A stretch of DNA of 64,000 bases from NCBI GenBank assembly GCA_036652335.1, contig JAVVWB010000003.1, forward strand, positions 1 to 64,000, read 5' to 3'. Of this stretch, positions 8,658 through 17,706 are shown piece after piece. Within the stretch, counting starts at the first letter, position 1. Every line of letters begins with the position of its first letter. The DNA is from JAVVWB01 sp036652335. Lineage in GTDB: Bacteria > Synergistota > Synergistia > Synergistales > Synergistaceae. The notes beneath the pieces are model-generated. The model had not been told where the DNA came from. It made no database searches and was given only the letters and a program-made list of their open reading frames with translations. A program made the translations under genes and the position numbers.

Positions 8658-9056
8658 GTGAGTTTAACGCAGAAGCAAGAAGAGTTTTGCATTGAATATG
8701 TTCAGTGCGGTAACGCATCAGAAGCATATCGCAGAGTTTATTCAGTGAGTAATATGAAGTCTTCAACAGTTAATCGTAAGGCAAAAGGCTTGCTTGATAA
8801 TGGCAAGATTGGGGCAAGGTTACAGGAGTTGAGGGAAGAGCCTGTACGTGAGGCGAAAATCACATTGTTAGGGCATTTGACAGACCTTGAGCGATTGCGT
8901 GACCTTGCAGTTCAGACAGGAAATCTTCCTGCTGCCATTTCTGCAGAGGTTGCACGCGGTAAGGCTTCAGGATTGTACGATACAGATAAGAAGATTGATG
9001 TGTCGGGTGGTATTAGTATTTCTGTCAGCTATGGTGATGATGATGACAGTAGCTAG
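8658..9056 (+). CDS. terS: Phage terminase small subunit
   Basis: 132 residues from a GTG with GGAGGT seven bases upstream; a longer reading to 8637 would bury this ribosome site. LTQKQEEFCIEYVQCGNASEAYRR is the start of Terminase_2 (PF03592) small subunits, which bind the packaging site and recruit the large subunit. The C-terminus is acidic (GDDDDSS). The large subunit gene begins inside its 3' end. Confidence 0.9.
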   Translation: MSLTQKQEEFCIEYVQCGNASEAYRRVYSVSNMKSSTVNRKAKGLLDNGKIGARLQELREEPVREAKITLLGHLTDLERLRDLAVQTGNLPAAISAEVARGKASGLYDTDKKIDVSGGISISVSYGDDDDSS

Positions 9057-10311
9057 TGTACAAGTTGAGTTTAATAAAGTTTTTAAGCCTGTAAATGAGA
9101 CTAAGCAGAGGTACAGAGTTCTTAAAGGTTCTGCTGGTTCGGGGAAGTCTGTAAATATTGCCCAGGATTATATACTCAAGTTAATGGATCCACGCAACAA
9201 GGGAGCAAATCTTCTTGTTGTTCGTAAGGTCGAAGGGTCAAACAAGGATTCAACTTATGCCGAGCTTTATGGTGCTATTAGTCGTATTTGCGGTGAGCAG
9301 AGTAATAAGATTTGGAGTGTTACAAATAATCCTCTTCAAATGACGTGTCTTGTTACTGGATCAAGAATTATTTTCCGTGGTATGAATGACGCACGTCAGA
9401 GAGAGAAAGTAAAGTCTATTAACTTTCCTGTTGGTAAGCTGACATGGATATGGATTGAGGAAGCAACGGAGCTAGAGGAGTCAGACATTGATATTCTAGA
9501 CGACCGACTTCGAGGGATTTTGTCTAACAAGCGGTTGTATTATCAGATCACTTTTACTTTTAACCCTGTGAGTGCTGCACACTGGATTAAGAGAAAGTAT
9601 TTTGATATTGAAAGCCCTAATATTTTTACACATCATTCAACTTATAGAGATAACCGCTTTATTGACGAGGCATATTATGAACGCATGGAGCTTCGTAAGT
9701 TACAAGACCCTGAGGGGTATCAAGTTTACGGCCTTGGTAATTGGGGAGAAACTGGCGGGCTTATTCTGCATAATTATCGTGTAGAAGATTTTTGTTGTGA
9801 CGATGAACGTTTTGACACGAGGGTTTATGCTCAAGACTTCGGGTATAACCACGCAAACGCCATTCTTGATGTTCGCTTCAAGGATGGCGATATTTATATT
9901 TGTGATGAGATTTATGTTCATGAGAAAGACCCCAGCGAGATTATGAAACTTGCCGAGAGGGCACACGTGAGCAAGCGAGTGCGTATGTGGTGTGATTCCG
10001 CTGAACCTGGCACTATTCAGAGTTGGAGAAAAGCAGGGTGGAAAGCGGTAGGAGTGAAGAAAGAGCCTAATTCTGTTCATGCTCAAATTAATTATTTAAA
10101 GAGTGTAAAGATACATATTCACCCTCGATGTAGGAACACTTTAAACGAGATACAGCAATGGAAGTGGAAGAAGGACGTTCAGTCTGGATTGTATATAGAT
10201 GAACCTGTCGAGTTTATGGACGACGCAATGGCTGCACTCAGATATAGCGTTGAGGAACCGAGACGTCAACGCAAGAGTTCTGGCCCTGTGCTTAAACCGA
10301 TTGGATATTAG
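9031..10311 (+). CDS. terL: Phage terminase large subunit
   Basis: About 426 residues. The start is ambiguous among ATG 9031, 9037, 9040 and 9043, all just before the conserved region; the frame reading back to 8887 is only terS shadow. Motifs: Walker A-like KGSAGSGKSVN, VVRKVEGSNKDSTYAEL, Walker B WIWIEEATEL, the coupling motif FTFNPVSAAHWIK and a nuclease-domain Asp in AQDFGYNHANA. It matches PBSX/XtmB-type (Terminase_3) large terminases that pump DNA into the procapsid. Confidence 0.92.
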   Translation: MVMMMTVASVQVEFNKVFKPVNETKQRYRVLKGSAGSGKSVNIAQDYILKLMDPRNKGANLLVVRKVEGSNKDSTYAELYGAISRICGEQSNKIWSVTNNPLQMTCLVTGSRIIFRGMNDARQREKVKSINFPVGKLTWIWIEEATELEESDIDILDDRLRGILSNKRLYYQITFTFNPVSAAHWIKRKYFDIESPNIFTHHSTYRDNRFIDEAYYERMELRKLQDPEGYQVYGLGNWGETGGLILHNYRVEDFCCDDERFDTRVYAQDFGYNHANAILDVRFKDGDIYICDEIYVHEKDPSEIMKLAERAHVSKRVRMWCDSAEPGTIQSWRKAGWKAVGVKKEPNSVHAQINYLKSVKIHIHPRCRNTLNEIQQWKWKKDVQSGLYIDEPVEFMDDAMAALRYSVEEPRRQRKSSGPVLKPIGY

Positions 10312-10321
10312 GAGGTTAGTT

Positions 10322-11701
10322 ATGCTTACAAGTTTAGATTTTTTGACACCTGGTCAGACGTGGCCACCTAAGTCAGAGCGAGAGAGATTAAAGAGATATA
10401 GAGATAATAGGTTGTTGTTTGAGGGTAAGCATCATGTGGTTTTTAAGGAAATTTGGACAAGGCTCTTCCGAAACGAGTTACAGCTGTCTGTGGAGATTTG
10501 CTTAAATTGGCCTAAACGTCTGAGTACGTTATGGGCAGATTTGCTGTTGGGAGAGCCACCTGTGGTTGCTGACGCAACAAATGATAAAAACACGGATTAC
10601 TTATCCAATTTGGAAAAAGACACCTCTCTATGGCTAAAATCTTATACAGGTGCGTTAGATTGTTCACGATTTGGGGACGCAGTTTTTAAAATTCGCAGAG
10701 ATAAGCACGGCAAAGTTAAAGTATCTGTCATTCCGCCATGTTTTTGGTTCCCTGTTGTTTCTGTTGATGACGCTAAAGAGATTGAGTATCACGTTATTGG
10801 TTATGCTAATTCAGAGTTGGGTGAGGGTTCAACTGCCAATAAGTTGCACGTAGAAATACATTCTGATTCTGAGGTTATTTTTAGGACATATTCATTGCCT
10901 ATTAATACTGGTATGCAAGACTATGCAACGATAGGGAATTTGATTGAAGAACGTAGAGAGAAGAATGAAATCGGCTTAAATTATGTGGTAAACGTATCTA
11001 ATTTAAGTACATCTGATTCTATTTATGGTATAGATGATTATGATGATTTGACTAGTATTATGCAGGAAATTGAGGTCCGCTTTGCTCAGATTGCACGTGT
11101 ACTAGACAAGCACGCAGACCCAAAGATGTATGGGCCCGATATGGTTACAACAGACCCAGAGACAGGAGTTACACGTGCCAATTTTGGGGATTATATTCCT
11201 ATTGGTTTAGACGGGGAAAATCCTCCAGGATATATTACTTGGGATGGACATTTGGATATGAGCTTTATGCAGATTGAAAAGATGATGAATCAATTCTTTA
11301 TGTTATCAGAGACTAGCCCAGCAATGTTCGGTGACGTCAAGAACGGACTAGCTGAAAGTGGTTCAGCTTTAAAGCGACTCATGATGGCTCCTCTTGCAAA
11401 GGTTAATAGGGTTCGTATGAATTTTGACAAGGGATTGCGGGAAGTACTTAAAGTCATGGTTGCGTTAGACGGACACTCTGACGTTGTAGCAGAAATAGAT
11501 TGGCAGGACGGATTGCCAAATGACGAGACAGAGAGAACTCAGAACGAAGCAACAGCAGTTAGTGCAGGCATTACTTCTAAGTGGAGTGCGGTTAAGAGAT
11601 TGTATAGCTTAAGTGATAAGCAAGCAGATGAAGAGATGGCTTTGATTGACGAAGAAAGCAGTGTTACAACTGAACCGGATAATCCCTTAGTCGGTGAATA
11701 G
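10322..11701 (+). CDS. Phage portal protein, SPP1 gp6-like
   Basis: 459 residues from ATG 10322 with AGGAGGTTAGTT upstream; the longer reading to 10199 lies inside terL. Length, position between terL and a MuF head protein, and sequence style (repeated WA.LLLGEPP region, acidic end) match the SPP1-gp6/Phage_prot_Gp6 portal family. It forms the dodecameric DNA channel at the capsid vertex. It is followed with slight overlap by the MuF gene. Confidence 0.88.
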   Translation: MLTSLDFLTPGQTWPPKSERERLKRYRDNRLLFEGKHHVVFKEIWTRLFRNELQLSVEICLNWPKRLSTLWADLLLGEPPVVADATNDKNTDYLSNLEKDTSLWLKSYTGALDCSRFGDAVFKIRRDKHGKVKVSVIPPCFWFPVVSVDDAKEIEYHVIGYANSELGEGSTANKLHVEIHSDSEVIFRTYSLPINTGMQDYATIGNLIEERREKNEIGLNYVVNVSNLSTSDSIYGIDDYDDLTSIMQEIEVRFAQIARVLDKHADPKMYGPDMVTTDPETGVTRANFGDYIPIGLDGENPPGYITWDGHLDMSFMQIEKMMNQFFMLSETSPAMFGDVKNGLAESGSALKRLMMAPLAKVNRVRMNFDKGLREVLKVMVALDGHSDVVAEIDWQDGLPNDETERTQNEATAVSAGITSKWSAVKRLYSLSDKQADEEMALIDEESSVTTEPDNPLVGE

Positions 11702-11702
11702 T

Positions 11703-12914
11703 ATGGCTACTCATAGAAAGCGGGATAGTTTACCCGGAGATGATGTAGCTGCACGGTTGGTTGAGTTGTATAGTGATGCAGAAGCAAAGATTACTCAAAA
11801 GTTGCTTCGTGCTATGGCAGAATCAGACGGAGAGTCTAACCGCACACTTCGATACTTCGAGCAACAGCAAAAAGCAGTTAAGAAGATCTTAAAAGAATTG
11901 AATAAAAAATCTAAGCCCATTATTGATGAGTTGGTTGATACCGCTTTCAATGGTGGGCTTGCTGTTTCTCGTAAGGAATTGAAAGACGCAGGAATTACTG
12001 ATGTAGTCCTTGAAATGGGCGGTATAAATGCTAAAGCCATGAAGATATACGCAGAACAGGTATATGGCAGAATGGCAGATGTGATTGAGCACTCCAACAG
12101 AACTACAAGAGATGTATATCAGGCATTGAAGCTCCAAAGCTCTATGGGCGGTGCTGTTGGTGGTTATGATGCAATAGGTAATGTTCGCCGTAATATGAGA
12201 AAGATTGCAGACGAAGAGGGGATTACAGCTTTCATCGACAAGGCTGGTCGTTCTTGGACAATGGAAACATATTGCGAAATGCTTACACGCACAGCCACAG
12301 CTCAAATTTATCATCAAGCAAAAACAAATGAATATCTTGCCCATGGGGAAGACTTAGTAATCGTTACATCTCATACCCCAACGTGTAAGAAGTGTTCGCC
12401 GTGGGGCGGTAAGATATTATCTCTTACAGGTGAGACAAAAGGCTACCCAACAATGGAAGAAGCTAAAGCTTCTGGGTTGTTCCACCCAAACTGCAGGCAT
12501 ACGTATAGCTTGTGGATTGAATTTGATGATGAAACGAATAACAGTCAGGAGCAAATACAGGCAGAGAAGTTGGCAAAAGATGGTGATGATGGTAGTATTA
12601 ACGCAGACGTAGGACTACAAGAGGCACTGGTTTACCCTCGTAACGGTAAAAAGGATTTTATCCCTAAGAACACAGAATTTTCATCTGCACCTAAAGTCAT
12701 AGCTGGTATTGGTTCCCATACAGAAATAAGAGAAATTCAAAAGTTGATAGATAAATATGGCGGGACCAAATACGATTGGATGAAAAAAGTTGCTAAAATA
12801 GAAAGTGCAAGATATATTTTTGATGTTCATTGGTATCAAAAAGGCAATAAGCAATATAAAACGAAAGTTAAAGAGAGGAGGGGCAAAGATGGAGATAGAG
12901 GTCTATCAGTCTGA
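11703..12914 (+). CDS. MuF-type minor head protein with polymorphic toxin-like C-terminus
   Basis: 403 residues from ATG 11703 (a GTG at 11694 is also possible). The first ~275 residues are phage minor head/MuF type, including the conserved HTPTCKKCSPWGG ... FHPNCRHTYSLW block. After this block the sequence becomes unrelated to the second copy at 35314, which shares the block but carries a zincin. That switch point, a small overlapping downstream gene and the end (FDVHWYQKGNKQY) fit MuF polymorphic toxins delivered by phages. The toxic activity of this C-terminus is not identified. Confidence 0.75.
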   Translation: MATHRKRDSLPGDDVAARLVELYSDAEAKITQKLLRAMAESDGESNRTLRYFEQQQKAVKKILKELNKKSKPIIDELVDTAFNGGLAVSRKELKDAGITDVVLEMGGINAKAMKIYAEQVYGRMADVIEHSNRTTRDVYQALKLQSSMGGAVGGYDAIGNVRRNMRKIADEEGITAFIDKAGRSWTMETYCEMLTRTATAQIYHQAKTNEYLAHGEDLVIVTSHTPTCKKCSPWGGKILSLTGETKGYPTMEEAKASGLFHPNCRHTYSLWIEFDDETNNSQEQIQAEKLAKDGDDGSINADVGLQEALVYPRNGKKDFIPKNTEFSSAPKVIAGIGSHTEIREIQKLIDKYGGTKYDWMKKVAKIESARYIFDVHWYQKGNKQYKTKVKERRGKDGDRGLSV

Positions 12915-13191
12915 ACTAGGTAGAGAGATTGAGAAGGAGTTAATTGGAAAGCTAAGGTACGTTGGCGAAACTTTTGGCTCTGGACTAGAGTTAACAAATG
13001 GAGAAATTTATGATGTTATAGAAATAGACGGAGGCGACATGCTTAGAGTCGTTGACGACAGCGAAGAAGACTATCTTTATTCTATTGAAACCCCTGCTCC
13101 TCTTGATGGAAGCTCAGAAGGTGGAAGATGGGAGATAGTTGAGGACTATACAGGCGAATTAGGAAAAATATTCAAAGGACTCAACCAATGA
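12889..13191 (+). CDS. Candidate immunity protein for the MuF C-terminal domain
   Basis: A 100-residue acidic protein beginning at ATG 12889 with AGGAGGGGCAAAG upstream, overlapping the MuF gene by 26 bases. The longer frame back to 12805 is MuF shadow. No catalytic motif is seen. Size, acidity and immediate position after a variable toxin-like C-terminus suit an immunity gene. The equivalent slot in the silent cassette (36294-36554) holds an unrelated small protein, as expected for paired toxin and immunity modules. Confidence 0.5.
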   Translation: MEIEVYQSELGREIEKELIGKLRYVGETFGSGLELTNGEIYDVIEIDGGDMLRVVDDSEEDYLYSIETPAPLDGSSEGGRWEIVEDYTGELGKIFKGLNQ

Positions 13192-13466
13192 CGCTTGATT
13201 CCATGCACCTTGTTCTCTATGCCATATATGCTGAGTATCAGAAGGACTTGCCCGATATGGATAATGTTTCCGCTGAAGCTTTGGGTATTGACGAAGATGT
13301 TTTTAATGTTGCTGTTTTAAAATTAGAGAATGAACATTTTATTACAGGAGCAATATTTAAGTATATAGACCAGTCTGCTTATCCTGTTTGTGTTTTAATA
13401 GACAAAGTTACACTAACAGAAAAGGGATTAGCTGAAATATTCTTAATTAAGCAACCAAATAACTAA
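13188..13466 (+). CDS. YjcQ-like phage protein
   Basis: A 92-residue protein with the features of the YjcQ family: an N-terminal winged-helix-like half (HLVLYAIYAEYQK...) and an ending LTEKGLAEIF near the C-terminus. The family occurs in phages and integrative elements and is probably DNA-binding; its role is unknown. Its ATG overlaps the previous stop. A copy with a 226-base internal deletion lies at 36554-36610 in the silent cassette. Confidence 0.6.
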   Translation: MTLDSMHLVLYAIYAEYQKDLPDMDNVSAEALGIDEDVFNVAVLKLENEHFITGAIFKYIDQSAYPVCVLIDKVTLTEKGLAEIFLIKQPNN

Positions 13467-13482
13467 ATAATTTAAAGACATT

Positions 13483-13509
13483 AGCCACTCCGTAAGGGGT
13501 GGCTTTTTT
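13483..13509 (+). terminator. Rho-independent terminator
   Basis: A 9-bp stem AGCCACTCC / GGGGTGGCT with a GTAA loop, followed by TTTTT. It separates the MuF/immunity/YjcQ genes from the scaffold-capsid genes and is duplicated at 36623-36649. Confidence 0.85.
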
Positions 13510-13560
13510 ATGTCCAAAATACGTTACCGATAACGGAAAGTCGGGAAAGGAGTTTTTTAT

Positions 13561-14091
13561 ATGTTTAGAAACAGTAGATATTTTTTACAACGTTTAATGG
13601 AGGATAACGGTGGTGCTGGTAATCCTCCAGGAGGAACGGGAAAGACTTTTACCCAAGCAGAGCTTGATTCGATAGTTCAGGACAGGCTAAAGAGGGAAAA
13701 GGAGAAATATGCGGACTATGAGGAGCTTAAAAAGGCAAAGGAGAAGTTGGACGAACTAGATAGTGCCAATAAGTCTGAGCTTGATAAGCTCAAAGCAGAT
13801 TATGAGAAAATGAAAAAATCTGCTGAGGAAAAGGAAGCACAGCTTAGGGTCAAGGAAATTAAGGATCTAAAAGCAAAGTTGTGTGCTGATGCAGGAATTA
13901 AGTCAGAGTTTGCAGATAGAGTCGCAGGTGAAGACGAGGAAAGCATCAAAAAGGACATCGAAGCATTAAAGAAATTGATTCCGGCACAAGAAGCTGGTGG
14001 AAAAGGAACACCACCACCAGCTGGAGGAAAAAAAGAAACAGAAACGGGAGACGCACTAAGAGATTCAATCCGTGCGTTCTACAACAAATAA
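13561..14091 (+). CDS. Phage scaffolding protein, GP20-like
   Basis: 176 residues with AAAGGAG upstream. FTQAELDSIVQDRLKREK followed by a long Lys/Glu coiled coil (about residues 40-110) and a Gly/Pro-rich linker is the usual plan of phage GP20-type scaffolds. The protein assists procapsid assembly and is then lost. The gene directly precedes the major capsid gene. A 41-residue truncated copy is at 36701. Confidence 0.82.
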   Translation: MFRNSRYFLQRLMEDNGGAGNPPGGTGKTFTQAELDSIVQDRLKREKEKYADYEELKKAKEKLDELDSANKSELDKLKADYEKMKKSAEEKEAQLRVKEIKDLKAKLCADAGIKSEFADRVAGEDEESIKKDIEALKKLIPAQEAGGKGTPPPAGGKKETETGDALRDSIRAFYNK

Positions 14092-14110
14092 AAAAATGGA
14101 GATGATATAA

Positions 14111-15082
14111 ATGCCCGTAACATTAGCACAGGCAAGACTTAACGTACAGGAAGAAATGGAAGCTGGAGTAATTGATGAATTTAGAAAGAGTTCATGGTTG
14201 TTAGACCACTTACCATTCCACAATGTTGTTTCACCAACAGGTGGCGGTGCAACTTTAACTTACGGATACACAAGACTTCTTACAGAAGCATCTGCTGGTT
14301 TCCGTGCAATTAACAGTGAGTACACACCACAGGAAGTTACAAAAGAACGCAAGACAGTTGAACTCAAGGTCATGGGCGGAAGCTTCGAGATTGACCGTGT
14401 AATTGCTGAACTTGGTGGCTTCATTGATGAAGTTCAGTTACAGGTTTCACAGAAGGTTAAGTCTGTTAAGGCACTGTTTGGCGATACATTTATCAATGGT
14501 GATATTGGAACAGATGCAAATGCCTTCGATGGACTTGAGAAAGCATTAGCTGGTTCATCAACAGAATTAGCACCAAGTACAGGAATAGACCTCTCTACAA
14601 CATCAGCTATTGATGAGAACTATAAGTTCTTCCTTGATATGATGGACGAGTTTGAGAGCATGACTTGTGATACACCAATGGCACTTATTGGTAATACTAA
14701 GTTACTTACCAAAATTAAGGGTGTTGCAAGACGTGCAGGTTACTTCACACAGTCAGAGGACGCATTTGGTCGCAAGATAGATGGTTATAATAATATCCCT
14801 CTTATCGACCTTGGTTCAAAGCCTGCATCATCAAATCCAATCATAGGTGTTGATTCTAAGACAGGTGAAACATCACTTTACGCAGTCTGCCTTGGTATGG
14901 ACCACATTCATGCCATTTCTATGGCTGGTGTATCACCAATTCAGACATGGCTTCCTAAGTTTGATATTGCTGGAGCTGTCAAGAAGGGTGAAGTTGAAAT
15001 GGTTGCAGGTATTGCTATTAAGCAGACACGCAGTGCTGCAGTAATGAGAAAAATTAAAGTTAATCCCGTAGCAGCTGTGTAA
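14111..15082 (+). CDS. Phage major capsid protein
   Basis: 323 residues. The order scaffold, this gene, small head protein, connectors, together with a basic, alanine-rich C-terminus and GGATLTYGYTRL / GGSFEIDRVIAELGG segments, match HK97-fold major capsid proteins annotated in siphoviruses with separate scaffolds. It forms the icosahedral shell. GGAGATGATATAA precedes the ATG. Codon use is richer in preferred codons than in neighbouring genes, as expected for an abundant protein. Confidence 0.85.
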   Translation: MPVTLAQARLNVQEEMEAGVIDEFRKSSWLLDHLPFHNVVSPTGGGATLTYGYTRLLTEASAGFRAINSEYTPQEVTKERKTVELKVMGGSFEIDRVIAELGGFIDEVQLQVSQKVKSVKALFGDTFINGDIGTDANAFDGLEKALAGSSTELAPSTGIDLSTTSAIDENYKFFLDMMDEFESMTCDTPMALIGNTKLLTKIKGVARRAGYFTQSEDAFGRKIDGYNNIPLIDLGSKPASSNPIIGVDSKTGETSLYAVCLGMDHIHAISMAGVSPIQTWLPKFDIAGAVKKGEVEMVAGIAIKQTRSAAVMRKIKVNPVAAV

Positions 15083-15098
15083 ACAGGGGGAGATTTAA

Positions 15099-15296
15099 TT
15101 GGCTAAAATAACAGCTCCAAACAAAAAGTACAATGGAGTTACTGCCACAGTACATTTCATAGACGGTGAGGGCGAATCTAAAGACACACGTCTTTTAGAG
15201 TGGTTTGAAACGCACGGATACAAAGTCAGTAAGGAAAAAGTAAAGTCTAACTCTGAAGAGAAACCTGAAGAGAAACAGACTGAAAAGAAGAAATAG
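15099..15296 (+). CDS. Small head-region protein
   Basis: 65 residues starting at TTG with AGGGGGAGATTTAA upstream. The first 45 residues form a compact acidic/basic domain (TATVHFIDGEGESKD ... WFETHGYKV) and the tail is Lys/Glu-rich. Proteins of this type often follow the capsid gene in siphoviruses. No function is known; capsid decoration or head completion is possible. Confidence 0.65.
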   Translation: MAKITAPNKKYNGVTATVHFIDGEGESKDTRLLEWFETHGYKVSKEKVKSNSEEKPEEKQTEKKK

Positions 15297-15308
15297 GAGA
15301 GATGGCTT

Positions 15309-15665
15309 ATGAGTGTAACCCTTGAGGGTGCAATAGCATATTGGTCGGCTCGTCTAGGTGAGCAGTTTTTGTCTGAACCAGAGGAAAGGCAAAAGCAGGC
15401 TTTGCAGAGTGCCCAAGATACTCTTGCACCATATACCCAAAATATAGTCGAAAGTGATTCAGACTGTGCTGTGTATGAACAAGCAGAGTGGCTTCTGGGC
15501 TCTCGTGCCGATATGCAATCTTCGGGAGTTACATCAATGAGTATCTCCGGCATCACGGAATCATACGAAGTTAAGGGGCGACCAAGTACGGTTGCCCCTT
15601 CGGCTTGGAGAATCATCAAACATGGTGTTGATGGAACTAAAGGACGTGGTCCTGTATGGCTTTAG
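15309..15665 (+). CDS. Head-tail connector (adaptor) protein
   Basis: 118 residues. An all-alpha N-terminal region with many Ala and Gln, then WLLGSRADMQSSGVTSMSI and an extended end, resembles gp6/gp15-type adaptor proteins that sit under the portal. Position three genes before the tail tube supports this. AGGAGAGATGG precedes the ATG. The end overlaps the next gene by ten bases. Confidence 0.65.
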   Translation: MSVTLEGAIAYWSARLGEQFLSEPEERQKQALQSAQDTLAPYTQNIVESDSDCAVYEQAEWLLGSRADMQSSGVTSMSISGITESYEVKGRPSTVAPSAWRIIKHGVDGTKGRGPVWL

Positions 15666-15997
15666 TATCGGGATTTCTGAAACAGAAATGTATTTGGACA
15701 AAACGGAGCAACGAGTTCGATGCGTTCGGGCAACCTGTTAGTGTCCCACCTGTTGAAATTAAATGTCGGTGGGAAATAAAGTCCGGTTTTGTCCGTGGAA
15801 TTATGGGAGACGGAACAAGCAGAAGCGAAGCTCTTTCAGTTCAACATAAAGTTACAGTTGATAAGGCTGTATCAGAGGGAGACACTTTGATGTATCAAGA
15901 TACAGAAACAGGTGTTGAACTTGGTGGAAGAGTCCGAAGTGTGGAGAATGTTGTTGATGCAGGTGGACGAGAACAAGGGAGAACTTGTTATGTCTAG
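15656..15997 (+). CDS. Head-closure / head-tail joining protein
   Basis: A 113-residue, mostly beta protein (GFLKQKCIWTKRSNEFDAFGQP; GIMGDGTSRSEALSVQHKVTV) like the SPP1 gp16 or phage head-tail joining family, which plugs the channel after packaging. It lies exactly where these genes occur, between the adaptor and the HK97 gp10-like protein, overlapping both. Confidence 0.65.
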   Translation: MALVSGFLKQKCIWTKRSNEFDAFGQPVSVPPVEIKCRWEIKSGFVRGIMGDGTSRSEALSVQHKVTVDKAVSEGDTLMYQDTETGVELGGRVRSVENVVDAGGREQGRTCYV

Positions 15998-16487
15998 CGG
16001 TTGCAAAGTTAAGTGGGAGGGTGCAAAGGTGCTTAGTACGATTGAATACGTAGCACGTGAAGCCATCTGGCTTATGGGACAAGACACGATAACTCAATCA
16101 ATAAATGATGTGCCTGTCGACACAGGAACGTTAAGACGTTCAGGTGTTGTGACTGTGGATGCACCGCCCAATGCAACGACTGTTTACTCTGAAGCCAAAG
16201 AAAGCAAAGGGAAGAAAAGTGAATCTGCTAAGGACAAAACAGCTCCACGCACCTTAAGCAAACGCCACCCGAAAGTTGTTGTTAGTTATAACACTCCATA
16301 CGCAATTAAGTTACATGAGTCAAAAGAATGGAGACCTAGAGCATATAAATATACAGCAAGAGGTAACAAGGTTGCGAAACCAGCCGTTGGCACGTGGAAG
16401 TGGCTTGAAAAAGCATTGCCTAAAGTACATAAACGTAATAACAGCGGTTTTTATTTAAGACGAGCCAAAAAGAAGGTGGGCTTGTAA
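15990..16487 (+). CDS. HK97 gp10-like minor tail/head-completion protein
   Basis: 165 residues from ATG 15990 (AAGGGAGAACTTGTT upstream). The PVDTGTLRRSG motif and YAIKLHES are hallmarks of the HK97-gp10_like family (head-tail joining, neck). The Lys-rich middle (KESKGKKSESAKDK) is probably a loop. Its stop overlaps the ATG of the next gene by one base. Confidence 0.75.
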   Translation: MSSGCKVKWEGAKVLSTIEYVAREAIWLMGQDTITQSINDVPVDTGTLRRSGVVTVDAPPNATTVYSEAKESKGKKSESAKDKTAPRTLSKRHPKVVVSYNTPYAIKLHESKEWRPRAYKYTARGNKVAKPAVGTWKWLEKALPKVHKRNNSGFYLRRAKKKVGL

Positions 16488-16855
16488 TGACACTTGTAGA
16501 AGCAATAAGGCAAGTAGTAATAGATAAGGGTATAAATGCTGTCTATATAGTAGATGCCCCTGTCGCTGGTGAGTGTGTGTTGATTACACCATATATGGCA
16601 GAGACACACGAGGGAGCGGAAGCAAGCGAGAATAAATTTCAACTTTATTGTGCTTCAGATACTTTTGTTACATCAGAATCTTTGGCATGGAAAGTTTTTA
16701 GATCACTAGAGGGGGCAATACCTCCTAAATGTGATAGGCAAATTTTGGGCAGTGTGTATGCACTGCAAGAACCGTTCTTTTTAGATAAAGACGCAAAAAA
16801 TAGATATATACACTGTTTTAATATCGCAGTAAATGCGGTTTGGAAAGGGGAATAA
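16487..16855 (+). CDS. Tail terminator / minor capsid protein
   Basis: 122 residues. A start TLVEAIRQVVIDKGI, an internal Ile/Val-rich sheet and the slot directly before the major tail protein match tail-terminator or phage minor-capsid (Minor_capsid_3/gpU-type) proteins that cap the tail tube. The call rests mainly on order and size. Confidence 0.6.
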   Translation: MTLVEAIRQVVIDKGINAVYIVDAPVAGECVLITPYMAETHEGAEASENKFQLYCASDTFVTSESLAWKVFRSLEGAIPPKCDRQILGSVYALQEPFFLDKDAKNRYIHCFNIAVNAVWKGE

Positions 16856-16857
16856 TC

Positions 16858-17421
16858 ATGGCTACAAAAAAGAAAAATTATGATATAGGTTCATGCTACG
16901 CATTTTTTAAGCCTGCTGGCGGTGCTGAAGAGATAAAGCTAGGGCACACAAACGGCGGTATTGCTGTAAAAGTATCAACTGAAACAATGGAAATCGAAGT
17001 TGACCAGTTAATGGATCCAATAGATGAGATTGTAACAAAGAGAAGTATCACAATTTCTGTTCCACTGGTTGATTTCACATTAGAAAACTTACAGATGGCT
17101 TTCTGTGGTTCTGAGCTTGTCGTAGATAAGACAGATACAACAAAAAAGAAGCTTGTTATTTCAAGTGTTGCAGGCAAGTCTGCAAGAGATGGTGCAGGAG
17201 AACTAAGATTACACCCTGTAACAGCTACATCAGATACAGATAAAAGCAAGGACTTTTTCTTCCCTGCTGCTGCTCCTGTTTCATCTGACCTTGAGATTTC
17301 TTATACAAAGGACGGACTTAAGACAATTCCTCTTGAGTTCAAGGCATACCCAAGTGAAGAGGTCTCTTATGATGGTGTAAGCCTTGTCATCGGCGACCCA
17401 ACAGCAACAGCTGAGGCATAG
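16858..17421 (+). CDS. Major tail (tube) protein
   Basis: 187 residues from ATG 16858 with AAAGGGGAATAATC upstream. A beta-rich protein with KLGHTNGGIAVKVSTE, EVDQLMDPIDEIV and a C-terminus IPLEFKAYPSE, as in siphovirus tube proteins. It precedes the frameshifted tail-assembly chaperone pair, which confirms the assignment. Confidence 0.8.
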   Translation: MATKKKNYDIGSCYAFFKPAGGAEEIKLGHTNGGIAVKVSTETMEIEVDQLMDPIDEIVTKRSITISVPLVDFTLENLQMAFCGSELVVDKTDTTKKKLVISSVAGKSARDGAGELRLHPVTATSDTDKSKDFFFPAAAPVSSDLEISYTKDGLKTIPLEFKAYPSEEVSYDGVSLVIGDPTATAEA

Positions 17422-17424
17422 CTT

Positions 17425-17706
17425 ATGCTGAATATTGATGAACTTATTGGCGAAAAGAAAGTAATCGTCTATGGTGGAAGAGAATACGAGGTAAAGGAAG
17501 TAACATTAGAATTAACTTTAGAAGTAGACAAGAAACTCAAAACTGCCACAGATGAAAACATGCTTGAGACAATGTCTGAAGTCATAGAAAAGTTAGTCCC
17601 GGATTTGCCCATTAAAACAATGAGCATAAAGGCATTAAAACCTATGTTTGACTATATTCTTGATGTAGAAGAAAAAAAAGATCAGACGGGGAAAGCGAAG
17701 AAGTAG
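17425..17706 (+). CDS. Tail assembly chaperone, gpG-like
   Basis: 93 residues. It lies between tube and tape-measure genes, as lambda G does. The short form ends at 17706. Eight consecutive A at 17672-17679 permit a -1 slip that joins it to the downstream frame ending at 17939. The gene ends in a Lys-rich tail, DVEEKKDQTGKAKK. Confidence 0.75.
   Translation: MLNIDELIGEKKVIVYGGREYEVKEVTLELTLEVDKKLKTATDENMLETMSEVIEKLVPDLPIKTMSIKALKPMFDYILDVEEKKDQTGKAKK

Noticed and set aside
8887..9030. N-terminal extension of the large terminase
   Set aside because: It lies wholly inside terS in another frame and contains no terminase motif. Starts near 9031-9043 fit better.
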